Shown here: positions 51,566 through 60,235 of the stretch, piece by piece
Layout: the number at the start of each line of letters is the position of its first letter
How positions within the stretch are numbered: the stretch's first letter is position 1
Origin: Bacillus sp. HNG
Lineage (GTDB): Bacteria; Bacillota; Bacilli; Bacillales; Bacillaceae_L
Reading direction: 5' to 3'
Assembly (NCBI RefSeq): GCF_003400205.1
Contig: NZ_QUQV01000004.1
Location: 310,001-374,000 of the forward strand
Length of the DNA: 64,000 nt
The notes under the pieces: model-generated
Told to the model about the DNA's origin: nothing
The model's database searches: none
Seen by the model: only the letters and a program-made list of their open reading frames with translations
Program-made: the position numbers and the translations under genes

Positions 51566-53359
51566 TTGAATATAGAACTGTTAAAAATCTTAAGAGAATG
51601 TAATAAAAATAATCAATGTACACAACATGAGCTTGCAGAAAACTGCCATTTTACACTTGGAAAAACAAATAATTTAGTGAACAACTTGCTAGAAAAAGGG
51701 CTGCTAAAAAATGCCGAAAACGGCTTTGGAGTAACGGAGGCAGGACAAAATTTACTTGAGGAACACCGTGTGGATAACGCGATTATCCTTGCTGCAGGCT
51801 TTGGTTCACGTTTCGTTCCAGTCACTTATGAAACCCCGAAAGGTTTGGTAGAGGTTTTCGGTGAGCGGATGATTGAGCGCCAAATTAAACAGCTGTTGGA
51901 AGCAGGAATCACCGACATTACTGTCGTTGTTGGCTATAAGAAGGAGAAATTCGAGTACCTTATCGATAAGTATGGGGTTAAGCTCGTTTATAATGAAGAA
52001 TATGACACTAAAAATAACCTTGCAACTGTGTATCATGTTCGTCATTTACTAAAAAATACTTACATCTTAACAAGTGACAACTATTTTACGAAAAATCTAT
52101 ATAACAAATATGAGTTTGAAGCTTGGTATTGTGCTGTAAAATCAGAAGGCTACACACCGGAATGGTGCTTACAAATCGACGATAATAATCGTATTGTCGA
52201 CGTGGAAATCGGCGGTACCGATATGTGGCATATGTATGGATCTGTGTTTTTCTCACAAGATTTTTCGGATACACTCGTTCCTCTTTTGGAAAAGGCCTAC
52301 CACACACCTGGTACGGAGGACGATTATTGGGAACATGTCTTTATGAACAATCTCGAAAGCTTTGAAATGTACATCAATCCGCAAGGGCCGAATGTTGTTT
52401 ATGAATTTGAAAGCCTTGAAGAACTCAGAGAATTTGATACAAGCTATCGTGAAAATTCGAAAAGTGAAACGATGTCATTATTGTCGTTCATTTTTAATAT
52501 AAAAGAAGATGAAATTAAGAATATTAAGCCAATCAAAGTAGGTATGACCAATAATTCATTCCGTTTTTCAATAAGTGAAAAACAATACGTTTGTCGCATT
52601 CCTGGACAGGGGACAGAAAATCTCATCCATCGCAACGAGGAATACGAAAGCATCCAAGCGGTTCAGCCGTTAAGGATTACAGAAAACATCGTGTATATTG
52701 ACCCGAAAACCGGTATTAAAATTTCTGAATACGAAACAGGATCAAGAAGTGCCGATGAACAAAATGAAATTGAGCTGAGAAAGAGTATGAACCTATTAAG
52801 AGAGCTTCATACAAGTGGAATCGTTGTGCCTCATCATTTCGACATTAAACAACAGATATTATTTTACGAGGACCTCTGTAAAACGCATAAAGCAGTTCTT
52901 TTTGAGGATTTTTCTGAGGTTCGTGAAAAAATGAATGACCTTCTATCTGTCCTTGAAAAAATGGATCTTCCATCTGTTTTTTGTCATATTGATGCCCATG
53001 TGGATAATATCTTAGTTTTGCCAGATGGGAAACTCAAACTCATTGACTGGGAATATTCGGCAATGTGCGATCCAGTGATTGATCTTTCGATGTTTGCGCT
53101 GTACAGCAATTACAATCAGGAGCAGCTGGAAAACATCATAAACTATTATTTTGAAAATGGTCCAACAGATGAAGAGCGTCTCAGAATTTATATGTATATA
53201 TCACTTAGCGGTTTCTTATGGTCTATGTGGGCTCAATATAAACAAGCCTTAGGAGTGAAGTTTGGAGACTACACGCTTAAGATGTATCGTTATGCAAAAA
53301 ACTATTATAAAAAGAGCATGGAATTGATGGGAGAACGAAAGTATGAATCCACAAAATAA
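51566..53359 (+). CDS. licCA: Phosphocholine cytidylyltransferase-choline kinase fusion (LicC-LicA) with winged helix
   Basis: 597-residue bifunctional cytoplasmic enzyme. Residues 1-68 form a winged helix (CTQHELAENCHFTLGKTNNL). Residues about 70-300 match LicC: NAIILAAGFGSRFVPVTYET, ITDITVVVGYKKEKFEYLID and LTSDNYF. Residues about 310-590 match LicA choline kinase: VCRIPGQGTENLIHRNEE, catalytic FCHIDAHVDNILV and metal-binding LKLIDWEYSAMCDP. It should turn choline into phosphocholine and then CDP-choline. TTG start after GAAGGGTG. It overlaps the choline-type transporter gene by 17 bases. The winged helix may give self-regulation or be structural. Confidence 0.9.
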   Translation: MNIELLKILRECNKNNQCTQHELAENCHFTLGKTNNLVNNLLEKGLLKNAENGFGVTEAGQNLLEEHRVDNAIILAAGFGSRFVPVTYETPKGLVEVFGERMIERQIKQLLEAGITDITVVVGYKKEKFEYLIDKYGVKLVYNEEYDTKNNLATVYHVRHLLKNTYILTSDNYFTKNLYNKYEFEAWYCAVKSEGYTPEWCLQIDDNNRIVDVEIGGTDMWHMYGSVFFSQDFSDTLVPLLEKAYHTPGTEDDYWEHVFMNNLESFEMYINPQGPNVVYEFESLEELREFDTSYRENSKSETMSLLSFIFNIKEDEIKNIKPIKVGMTNNSFRFSISEKQYVCRIPGQGTENLIHRNEEYESIQAVQPLRITENIVYIDPKTGIKISEYETGSRSADEQNEIELRKSMNLLRELHTSGIVVPHHFDIKQQILFYEDLCKTHKAVLFEDFSEVREKMNDLLSVLEKMDLPSVFCHIDAHVDNILVLPDGKLKLIDWEYSAMCDPVIDLSMFALYSNYNQEQLENIINYYFENGPTDEERLRIYMYISLSGFLWSMWAQYKQALGVKFGDYTLKMYRYAKNYYKKSMELMGERKYESTK

Positions 53360-54872
53360 GAAACAGGAAATTGATTGGTTTTTAACACTTACACCGCTTG
53401 TTATTACGATTGTCTTAGCACTTGTTCTTTTTCTTTTTCCAAGTGCAAGCGGGAACGTAATCGAAATACTTAGAAGTATTTTAGTAGGGGAGCTTGGCGC
53501 ATTTTATTTAGTATTTGGACTGGCTGTATTTTTGATATCAGTCTGGGTTGCTTTTTCTCGTTATGGTAGAATCAAGCTTGGTACCCTCGAAAAACCACGA
53601 TATAAGGGGCTTACTTGGGGAATCTTGATTTTTACCTCAACGATGGCTGCTGATATTTTATATTGGTCATTAATTGAGTGGGCCTATTATTTCGGTGCCA
53701 ACCCGTTTGGAATTGAAGATTTAAGCTTAGCGCAGAGACAGGATTTTGCTTCTGCCTACCCTCTATTTCACTGGGGACCAATCGCCTGGAGCTTTTATAT
53801 CCTTCCTGCAGCTGCTTATGGGTATATGATGTTTGTTAAAAAACGGACTCGTCAAAGATTGTCAGAGGCATGCCGTCCTGTAATCGGAAAGCATGCAGAT
53901 GGCGTTTTGGGAAAAGCGATTGATATTTTCTCGATTATTGGTTTGCTTGGGGGGACAGCTACAACGTTCTCGTTAACAACCCCATTGCTTTCGAACGTAA
54001 TTTCGAATTTATTTGGGATTCCTCAGGGTGTAGGGTTAATGATTTTTATTTTAGTCATTATTGCTGTTATCTATACTACTGCTGTTACAATCGGGATGAA
54101 GGGGATCTCGAAGCTCGCAAATATATGTGTGGGTACATTTGTTGTGCTTCTTGCGGTATTCCTTTTCTTAGGACCAACGAAGTTTATCGTTGAAAGTGGA
54201 GTTACAGGAATAGGAAAAATGATAAATGATTTCTTCAGTATGGCAACCTGGATGGATCCACTTCGCGTTTCTGGAGAAGGTGGTTCAGGATTCCCGCAGG
54301 ACTGGACAGTCTTCTATTGGGCATATTGGATTACATGGTTTGTCGCAACACCATTCTTTATCGGTAAGGTGTCAGAAGGAAGAACAATTAAAGAAACGAT
54401 TGTAGGTGGGTATTCCTTTGGTTTACTAGGAACATTTTCTTCATTTATTATTTTCGGTAACTTTGGACTTTTCCACCAAACACACGGGAACGTAGACGCT
54501 GCGGGAATGCTAGCAACAGGAGTAGGACCAGATGAAGTCATCCTTCAGATATTCAACCAACTTCCGATTCCGATGATTGGACTTGCGATATTGGCCATTG
54601 CGATGATCGCTTTCTACGCAAGTACGTTTGATGCGTTAACTTATGTAGTAGCTGAATATTCATTGAAAAAATTAGAAATTGGCAAAGAACCACCTAAATT
54701 TTTAAAAGTATTCTGGTCATTAATCTTTATTATTTTACCGATTGCCCTGTTATTTAACGAATCAACACTAACTATGCTACAGACGGTCGCCATCATCACG
54801 GCCTTCCCACTAGCACTCATTATGGGAATCATCATTTACAGCTTCATCAAAGATCTGCGCACCCATCACTAG
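53343..54872 (+). CDS. BCCT family choline/betaine transporter
   Basis: 509-residue sodium- or proton-coupled transporter with 12 predicted helices. Family stretches: WSLIEWAYYFGANPFG, FHWGPIAWSFYILPAAAYGY, SIIGLLGGTATTFSLTTPLL and FYWAYWITWFVATPFFIGKV, the helix-8 region where usual members read WAWWISW. Overlap with the LicCA gene makes choline the most likely substrate, which would supply the kinase; in Haemophilus and pneumococcus LicB does this job. The TAG stop begins a palindromic repeat. Confidence 0.9.
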   Translation: MNPQNKKQEIDWFLTLTPLVITIVLALVLFLFPSASGNVIEILRSILVGELGAFYLVFGLAVFLISVWVAFSRYGRIKLGTLEKPRYKGLTWGILIFTSTMAADILYWSLIEWAYYFGANPFGIEDLSLAQRQDFASAYPLFHWGPIAWSFYILPAAAYGYMMFVKKRTRQRLSEACRPVIGKHADGVLGKAIDIFSIIGLLGGTATTFSLTTPLLSNVISNLFGIPQGVGLMIFILVIIAVIYTTAVTIGMKGISKLANICVGTFVVLLAVFLFLGPTKFIVESGVTGIGKMINDFFSMATWMDPLRVSGEGGSGFPQDWTVFYWAYWITWFVATPFFIGKVSEGRTIKETIVGGYSFGLLGTFSSFIIFGNFGLFHQTHGNVDAAGMLATGVGPDEVILQIFNQLPIPMIGLAILAIAMIAFYASTFDALTYVVAEYSLKKLEIGKEPPKFLKVFWSLIFIILPIALLFNESTLTMLQTVAIITAFPLALIMGIIIYSFIKDLRTHH

Positions 54873-54889
54873 GGAACAGGTCCCTTGCT
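54870..54889. repeat. Dispersed palindromic repeat, copy 11 (partial)
   Basis: TAGGGAACAGGTCCCTTG; the TAG is the stop codon of the BCCT gene. Confidence 0.6.
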
Positions 54890-54920
54890 TTTATTTCTGT
54901 TAAACATGATTAAACAGTAC

Positions 54921-54993
54921 GTGCTCCTATTGTAGATGGTAGTTTGTTATATGGAAACAAACATTCAACTTATCTGCAATAGGAGCACTTTTT
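54921..54993 (+). terminator. Long-armed terminator
   Basis: 17-bp arms (GTGCTCCTATTGTAGAT with ATCTGCAATAGGAGCAC, one G-T pair) around a 34-base loop, then TTTTT. Ends the licCA-BCCT transcript. Confidence 0.8.
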
Positions 54994-55187
54994 GCATTCC
55001 TTAATATGTCTACAAAACAATTCATTTACGATATGTGGAGGTTGGGCAAACGAATGGAGCTGTCTTACGCGCACCTCATGATTGATCTAGCTTAAAGGTA
55101 CTAATTATCGACAAAATAGGACAAAAGGCCCTTTCAATCTATTTATATCTTATTTTATAGTAAATATGAAGCATACATAAATCGTAC

Positions 55188-55268
55188 GAAAAGGCAAAAT
55201 CATTGAAAGATGATGACGCAAAACTAGAGGGGCTACGGTCTTTTGGACTATGCTAGCCAGTTGCCGAA
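55188..55268 (+). ncRNA. Cyclic di-GMP-I (GEMM) riboswitch
   Basis: GGCAA (55193-55197) pairs with TTGCC (55261-55265) to close the structure. Inside are ATCATTGAAAGATGAT with its GAAA tetraloop, then GACGCAAA, the conserved joining strand, and a second helix built from GGGGCTACGGTC and GACTATGCTAGCCAG. These are the defining parts of the class I c-di-GMP aptamer. A hairpin (CTTTCG...CGAAAG, 55277-55302) just before the next start includes part of the AAGGGG ribosome site, pointing to control of translation. Confidence 0.85.
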
Positions 55269-55313
55269 CACGGACTCTTTCGATTTATGTGATAAACCGA
55301 AAGGGGAATATGC

Positions 55314-55478
55314 ATGAAAAAAGTCATTTACAAAGCAAAATACTATTGGCACAGCATTCAGTTTAACAAAAACCGAGCACTCTTAGAGGATTGCCTTTGT
55401 CAAGAGCTAAAAATCGATATTCAGTCAAAAATGCAATACCATGAACGTGAAGCCATAAACTATATAACTAAACTTTAA
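55314..55478 (+). CDS. Small protein under c-di-GMP riboswitch, 54 residues
   Basis: Starts MKKVIYKAKYYWHSIQFNKN and ends HEREAINYITKL. No signal peptide or membrane helix; basic first half and an acidic, helical second half (ALLEDCLCQELKIDIQSKMQ). The ATG follows AAGGGGAATATGC directly behind the riboswitch hairpin and a terminator follows the stop, so the unit is one riboswitch, one small gene. Function unknown; presumably part of the motile-to-sessile response. Confidence 0.75.
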   Translation: MKKVIYKAKYYWHSIQFNKNRALLEDCLCQELKIDIQSKMQYHEREAINYITKL

Positions 55479-55485
55479 AAAATTT

Positions 55486-55510
55486 GCCCCTACCAACCCT
55501 TGGTGGGGGC
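55486..55510 (+). terminator. Terminator hairpin after the 54-residue gene
   Basis: GCCCCTACCAA/TTGGTGGGGGC (one G-T pair) directly behind the stop codon; the trailing T run is short. Confidence 0.6.
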
Positions 55511-55554
55511 ACTTTCGTCCAGTTAGGCACCTTGCACCTTTGTACCTATTTCTG

Positions 55555-55588
55555 TCTGGGACAAGGGACTCGCCCCTCTGACCCACCC
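55555..55588. repeat. Dispersed palindromic repeat, copy 12
   Basis: CTGGGACAAGGGACTCGCCC then CTCTGACCCA. The rightmost copy noticed in the window. Confidence 0.55.
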
Positions 55589-55597
55589 TAATCTGCG

Positions 55598-55624
55598 GAA
55601 AAAAACGTGTGACTCAGTCACACG
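55598..55624 (-). terminator. Rho-independent terminator
   Basis: Perfect CGTGTGAC/GTCACACG around TGA, with seven or more T residues following on the minus strand. Ends the amidase_3 gene. Confidence 0.85.
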
Positions 55625-55628
55625 CCAT

Positions 55629-57905
55629 TTAGAAAAACGCTAGTAGTCCGTTATAGATTCCCTTAATAAGTTTATCCTGGTAGCTACTGCTCAACATATT
55701 TGCTCGTTCCGTGCTATTTGAGATGAATCCCAATTCTACTAATACAGCAGGTGCTTGGTTATTTCGAATGACAGCAAAGTTTGCATCCTTGACACCTCTG
55801 TTTACTGCACTTGTCGTATTGATTAATGAGTTTTGAAGAGCGGTCGCAAGCTGTTTGCTTTCCTCTGGTAGAGCGCCCCCCACTGAATTCCAAAATGTTT
55901 CAAGTCCTGAAGCAGTACTACTTGCTGCTGAATTCGTGTGGATGCTAATAAAAGCGTCAGGCTTAATAGAATTCGAGATTTCTACTCGTTCCGATAGAGT
56001 TAAATACACATCCGTATTACGCGTCATATAGACAAGTGCTCCGTGCATTGTAAGGAAATCTCTTAATTGCAATCCAACATCTAATACTATATTTTTTTCG
56101 TAATATCCACCACCAACGGCGCCACTATCTCGGCCACCATGTCCTGGGTCAAGAACAATCACTTTATTTTTTAACTCTGGGATTGCAATTGCCCCGGGGA
56201 TCCAAACGCCATCGATACCCATCATGTATTCTTTGCCGCCGACGGTTACCCATCCAACTTTCATGGCACCGCCTGCATCTAAATAATACCATTTACTGGA
56301 TAGGGATAACCAACCTGTTTGCATAGCTCCTGAACCGTTTAGATAGTACCAGGTACCACGATCTAATATCCATCCTGTTTGCATGAAACCACTAGAGTTG
56401 AAATAATACCATTTGTTATTGTCTAAAGCCCACCCAGTAGCCATGGCACCATTTGCTTTTAGATAGTACCATTTATTGGATTGGGATAACCATCCTGTTT
56501 GCATAACGCCTGAGCTGTCAAGAAAGTACCATGCGCCTCGATCTAGAACCCATCCTGTTTGCATGGCACCGCCTGAGTTAAAATAGTACCACTTGTTTTC
56601 ATCTAAAGCCCATCCAGTCGCCATGGATCCATCGCTCTTTAAGTAGTACTTTCTATTCGAATCTAATAACCATCCGGTTTTCATAGATAAATCATGATCA
56701 AAATAGAACCACTTGTTTTCAATCCAAACCCAGCCTTGGGAGGCTGATCCGTCTTGATTAAAATAATACTTTTTCCCGTCCTTCGTCATCCATCCTGTTT
56801 GAAGAACACCGTTGCTATCAGCAAAATATGTTACATTATTGATAACCTGCCAACCCGTAAGAAGCTCACCGATACTATTAAACAAGTATTTTTTATCACC
56901 AATTGTCGATACCCCTGTAGCAAGCTGACCATTTTCTAGAAAATAAAACTTTTCGCCATCGATTGTCTGCAGTCCAGAAAGGGCAACACCATTGGCATCG
57001 GCAAGATATTTTTTACCATCCGCTTCATACCATCCTGTTACTAGAAAGCCTTCTGTATTAAATATATAGTAGGTCCCATCAATATTCGTCACGCCAACAG
57101 CCATTTTACCATTTTCATCAAAATACTGTTTTTTACCATCAGTTTTTTGCCAGCCAGAAAATATAACTCCTTCACTATTTGCATAATAGCTAGAGCCGTT
57201 TACGATTTGGTATCCCGAAGAAAGAATTCCTTCATTATTAAATAGATACTTGAGTCCATCTATTTCGGTTACACCGATTGAAGCTGCACCACTACTATTA
57301 AAGTAATAGCGATTCCCATTCAGTGTCTGCCATCCTGTTACCATTTCTCCGCTAGAGTCGAGGAAATATTTAGAGTCCTTATCTGAAATCCATCCAGTGG
57401 CCATGGCACCATTCGAATCTAAATAAAACCAATTATTATTATCCTTTATCCAACCAGTGGCCATCGCCCCACTTGAATAAAGGTAATACCATTTATTTTG
57501 AATCCATTTCCACCCTGTTTCCATAGCCCCATTCGAAGCTAAATGGTACCACTTGTTTTGGTCCTTTATCCATCCAGTAGCCATCGCCCCACTCGAATTT
57601 AAATAATACCAACTGTTTTTATCCTTTATCCAACCAGTTGCCATTGCTCCGTTTGACTTCAAGTAATACCAGGTCTGATTTTCTTTCAGCCAACCTTTCT
57701 GCATGATACCATTATTGTCCATATGGTACCATTCGTTGCCATCAAACACCCATCCGGTAGTAAGTGTATTTCCTTGATAATAGTACCAAGCCCCATTACT
57801 ATACTTCCAATTGCCATATGATGCGGAAGCATTGGAAGTCTCAAAGATAGCGAATACAACCAGGCATAATAACAGTAATGTTGTGATTTTTTTCGTAGTA
57901 CTCAC
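55629..57905 (-). CDS. Secreted amidase_3 with about 24 N-terminal choline-binding-type repeats
   Basis: 758-residue wall hydrolase. GTG start after AAGGATGGGAT; signal peptide to about residue 28 (VFAIFETSNASA). Residues about 30-575 are CW_binding_1 repeats; those in the middle (QKTDGKKQYFDENGKMAVGV) drift from the consensus, as in glucan-binding repeats. The C-terminal 180 residues are a zinc amidase: VIVLDPGHGGRDSGAVGG, ISIHTNSAASS and APAVLVELGFISN. The order (binding repeats first) is opposite to the amidase at 43733. It should cut peptidoglycan at choline-rich sites. Confidence 0.93.
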   Translation of the reverse strand: MSTTKKITTLLLLCLVVFAIFETSNASASYGNWKYSNGAWYYYQGNTLTTGWVFDGNEWYHMDNNGIMQKGWLKENQTWYYLKSNGAMATGWIKDKNSWYYLNSSGAMATGWIKDQNKWYHLASNGAMETGWKWIQNKWYYLYSSGAMATGWIKDNNNWFYLDSNGAMATGWISDKDSKYFLDSSGEMVTGWQTLNGNRYYFNSSGAASIGVTEIDGLKYLFNNEGILSSGYQIVNGSSYYANSEGVIFSGWQKTDGKKQYFDENGKMAVGVTNIDGTYYIFNTEGFLVTGWYEADGKKYLADANGVALSGLQTIDGEKFYFLENGQLATGVSTIGDKKYLFNSIGELLTGWQVINNVTYFADSNGVLQTGWMTKDGKKYYFNQDGSASQGWVWIENKWFYFDHDLSMKTGWLLDSNRKYYLKSDGSMATGWALDENKWYYFNSGGAMQTGWVLDRGAWYFLDSSGVMQTGWLSQSNKWYYLKANGAMATGWALDNNKWYYFNSSGFMQTGWILDRGTWYYLNGSGAMQTGWLSLSSKWYYLDAGGAMKVGWVTVGGKEYMMGIDGVWIPGAIAIPELKNKVIVLDPGHGGRDSGAVGGGYYEKNIVLDVGLQLRDFLTMHGALVYMTRNTDVYLTLSERVEISNSIKPDAFISIHTNSAASSTASGLETFWNSVGGALPEESKQLATALQNSLINTTSAVNRGVKDANFAVIRNNQAPAVLVELGFISNSTERANMLSSSYQDKLIKGIYNGLLAFF

Positions 57906-58342
57906 GTTTATCCCATCCTTACTTCATTGCTTTATCATCAATCATTGATGAATGGTAGTTTCCAAAATTTATAATAAATATTCATATCTATTAATATAAC
58001 AAAAATAGGACTAATGTAATAGAAGAAAATGAGTGAATTCTGAAGAAAGGTGTCGAATTCTGAAGTCTATCAAATAAAATAAACCTATCATTCGGCATTT
58101 TTTTGAAATTAAAAACAATTTCCGTGGAAATATTCCAAAAATCGTCGTGTATGTTCAATTAGCTTTTTTATGAAAAAATGAACAAATATTGTCATTGTTC
58201 CTCTTATAGTAAAGAAAACCTTCGAAATCCGTCAATCGATGACATGTTTTTGTAATATTTTTAATCATCATGTAAAATCACTTTATGTTGAATTGTGGGA
58301 TAATATAGAAAATAATGTAAGGAATTTAAATGGAGGTTCTTT
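57906..58342. other. Divergent promoter region between two choline-binding-type genes
   Basis: AT-rich, gene-free. Contains the direct repeat GAATTCTGAAG (58035 and 58055) and a TGTCGAA heptamer at 58051-58057. Promoters for both flanking genes must be here, but the core elements are not clear. Confidence 0.45.
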
Positions 58343-59203
58343 ATGAAGAAAGTCGTTTTTACAAGTCTATTAATCTTTCTTATTATATTTGTTACTCTAT
58401 TTAATGGAAATAAAACAAGTGCAGCATCCGAAACTATACCTTCGATTGCGAAAAAATATATAGGTGTTCCTTACTTATGGGGGGGAACAACTGTAAATGG
58501 TTTTGACTGTTCCGGATTTATTGGATATGTATTTAAACAAAATGGAATTACATTACCGAGAACAACCTCGGATTTATATAATGCAGGGACAAGCGTCTCA
58601 AGGCGAGAACTTATTCCGGGTGACATTGTATTCTTTACTACATATAAAGCAGGTGTTTCTCATGCTGGTATCTACTTAGGAAACGATGAGTTTATACATG
58701 CTTCGACTTCAAATGGTGTAACCATCGATACATTATCAAGTCGTTATTATGAGCCTAGATATGTTGGGGCAAAACGTGTAGCAAAGTCTGGGTGGGAATT
58801 CTCAGGCGGAAACTGGTATTACTATTCAAATGGCACATTAGCAACTGGCTGGGCATTGGATAATGGGACATGGTACTATTTAAATGCTAGCGGTGTTATG
58901 CAAAAAGGCTGGCTAAAAGAAAATGGGTACTGGTATTGGTTAAACCAGAATGGTTCAATGGCCAAGGGCTGGGCGTCTGTTGATGGCTCATGGTATTACT
59001 TAAGATCAAACGGACAAATGATAACTGGCTGGTTATTGGACAAAGGCAAATGGTATTATATGAGTAATAGTGGGGCTATGAAAACCGGTTGGATTCTGGA
59101 CAGAGGAACATGGTATTACCTTTATAATGATGGATCCATGGCTGCAAATACAATCATAGATGGCTATAAAGTAGATAGCAACGGGGCTTGGATAAAAAAT
59201 TAA
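58343..59203 (+). CDS. Secreted NlpC/P60 peptidase with choline-binding-type repeats
   Basis: 286-residue wall peptidase, likely a D-gamma-glutamyl endopeptidase. Signal peptide ends near residue 28 (NKTSAAS). NlpC/P60 domain, residues about 32-145, with catalytic C56 (NGFDCSGFIGYVF), H107 (SHAGIYLG) and H119 (FIHAS). About five CW_binding_1 repeats follow (GWALDNGTWYYLNASGVMQK). Start ATG after TGGAGG. Own terminator downstream. Confidence 0.93.
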   Translation: MKKVVFTSLLIFLIIFVTLFNGNKTSAASETIPSIAKKYIGVPYLWGGTTVNGFDCSGFIGYVFKQNGITLPRTTSDLYNAGTSVSRRELIPGDIVFFTTYKAGVSHAGIYLGNDEFIHASTSNGVTIDTLSSRYYEPRYVGAKRVAKSGWEFSGGNWYYYSNGTLATGWALDNGTWYYLNASGVMQKGWLKENGYWYWLNQNGSMAKGWASVDGSWYYLRSNGQMITGWLLDKGKWYYMSNSGAMKTGWILDRGTWYYLYNDGSMAANTIIDGYKVDSNGAWIKN

Positions 59204-59220
59204 TATGTATAATTATAGAA

Positions 59221-59260
59221 GACTATCATTGGTTTCTGCCACTGATAGTCTTTATGTTTT
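59221..59260 (+). terminator. Rho-independent terminator
   Basis: GACTATCA-TTGG pairs with CCA-C-TGATAGTC and is followed by TTTATGTTTTT. Confidence 0.7.
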
Positions 59261-59387
59261 TATAAGAGAATGGTCTGCAAAGGGATATTTTAAAACAAAA
59301 AATTTCGACATAACCCCAAAGGAAAAAGGAATTTACCAAATAGACACGAACTTATAGTAATGTTATTTAAATTAGGAGGTGTACATC

Positions 59388-60002
59388 ATGAGTAAAAAAA
59401 TAATCCTTACTATGTGTATTGCAATAGCGTTTGTTACCAGTATCGGATTTTTTATTAATCAAAACAATGATAAACCCGATAAAAACTCTGAATCTGATAG
59501 TCAGTTCGCAAATACGAATCCGGAAAATAATAACCTTACACAAGATAATCAATTTGATGATAATTCCAAAGGAGGACGTATCGTGGAAAATAATAAACCA
59601 CAAAAACGACAAGAACTTGAACCAGTTTCAAAGAAAGCGAAAAACAAATTACAAACTTTTCCGTTAGAATCAAGTCTTCAATTGATCTCTATTACAAACG
59701 GAAATGCTAATTTTAAGTTTGAGAGTAAGAATGTTGGCCAAGAAACCTTAACGATTCAATTTCCAACAAGTCAACGTTACGAATATGAGGTAATAAATAA
59801 TACAGACGGTTCTATTAAAAGATTTTCGGATGGGAAATCGTTTTTACAAGTCATACATGAGGAGATATTAGAAGCCAATCAGTCATTATCGTATGATATA
59901 AATCTAGCCAATCTTACTAGTGGAGATTATACTCTCTCAATGTGGCTAACGTTTGTAGGAGGTATCCAGACTAAATCGGTTATTAACTTTTCGATAGAGT
60001 AA
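59388..60002 (+). CDS. Secreted BsuPI-domain protease inhibitor-like protein
   Basis: 204 residues. One N-terminal hydrophobic segment (IILTMCIAIAFVTSIGFFI) acts as signal or anchor. Residues 25-80 are a polar, asparagine-rich linker. Residues about 90-200 match the BsuPI family (FPTSQRYEYEVINNTDGS, RFSDGKSFLQVIHEE, SLSYDINLANLTSGDYTLSM), named for the B. subtilis intracellular proteinase inhibitor. A GTG nine bases upstream is inside the ribosome site AGGAGGTG. It lies just before a secreted subtilase, so control of that protease is a natural guess. Confidence 0.75.
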   Translation: MSKKIILTMCIAIAFVTSIGFFINQNNDKPDKNSESDSQFANTNPENNNLTQDNQFDDNSKGGRIVENNKPQKRQELEPVSKKAKNKLQTFPLESSLQLISITNGNANFKFESKNVGQETLTIQFPTSQRYEYEVINNTDGSIKRFSDGKSFLQVIHEEILEANQSLSYDINLANLTSGDYTLSMWLTFVGGIQTKSVINFSIE

Positions 60003-60157
60003 AGTCGGGTGCTATATTAGTATATTTCCTTTGGCGAAATTTGTTGATAAATAATGGAAAAAAGTAGCGATAATTGTTTGACTATTTGTTTTATTTTGAC
60101 TAAACTAAAATAGTAATATATCAAAAAATGGAAAGGAGTGTAGTATTTTATCTACTA

Positions 60158-60195
60158 TTATTCTATTTTGTTTTTTTTTGTGAAAAATAGAATAA
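60158..60195 (+). promoter_or_regulatory. 5' leader hairpin before subtilase gene
   Basis: Perfect 12-bp AT-rich arms TTATTCTATTTT/AAAATAGAATAA around a T-rich loop, 40 bases before the GTG start. An unused ribosome-site-like GAAAGGAGTG precedes it. It may protect the message or act as an attenuator. Confidence 0.45.
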
Positions 60196-60235
60196 CAGAA
60201 AATTCTATTACTCTACTAATGGGGGGAAATGTTGC

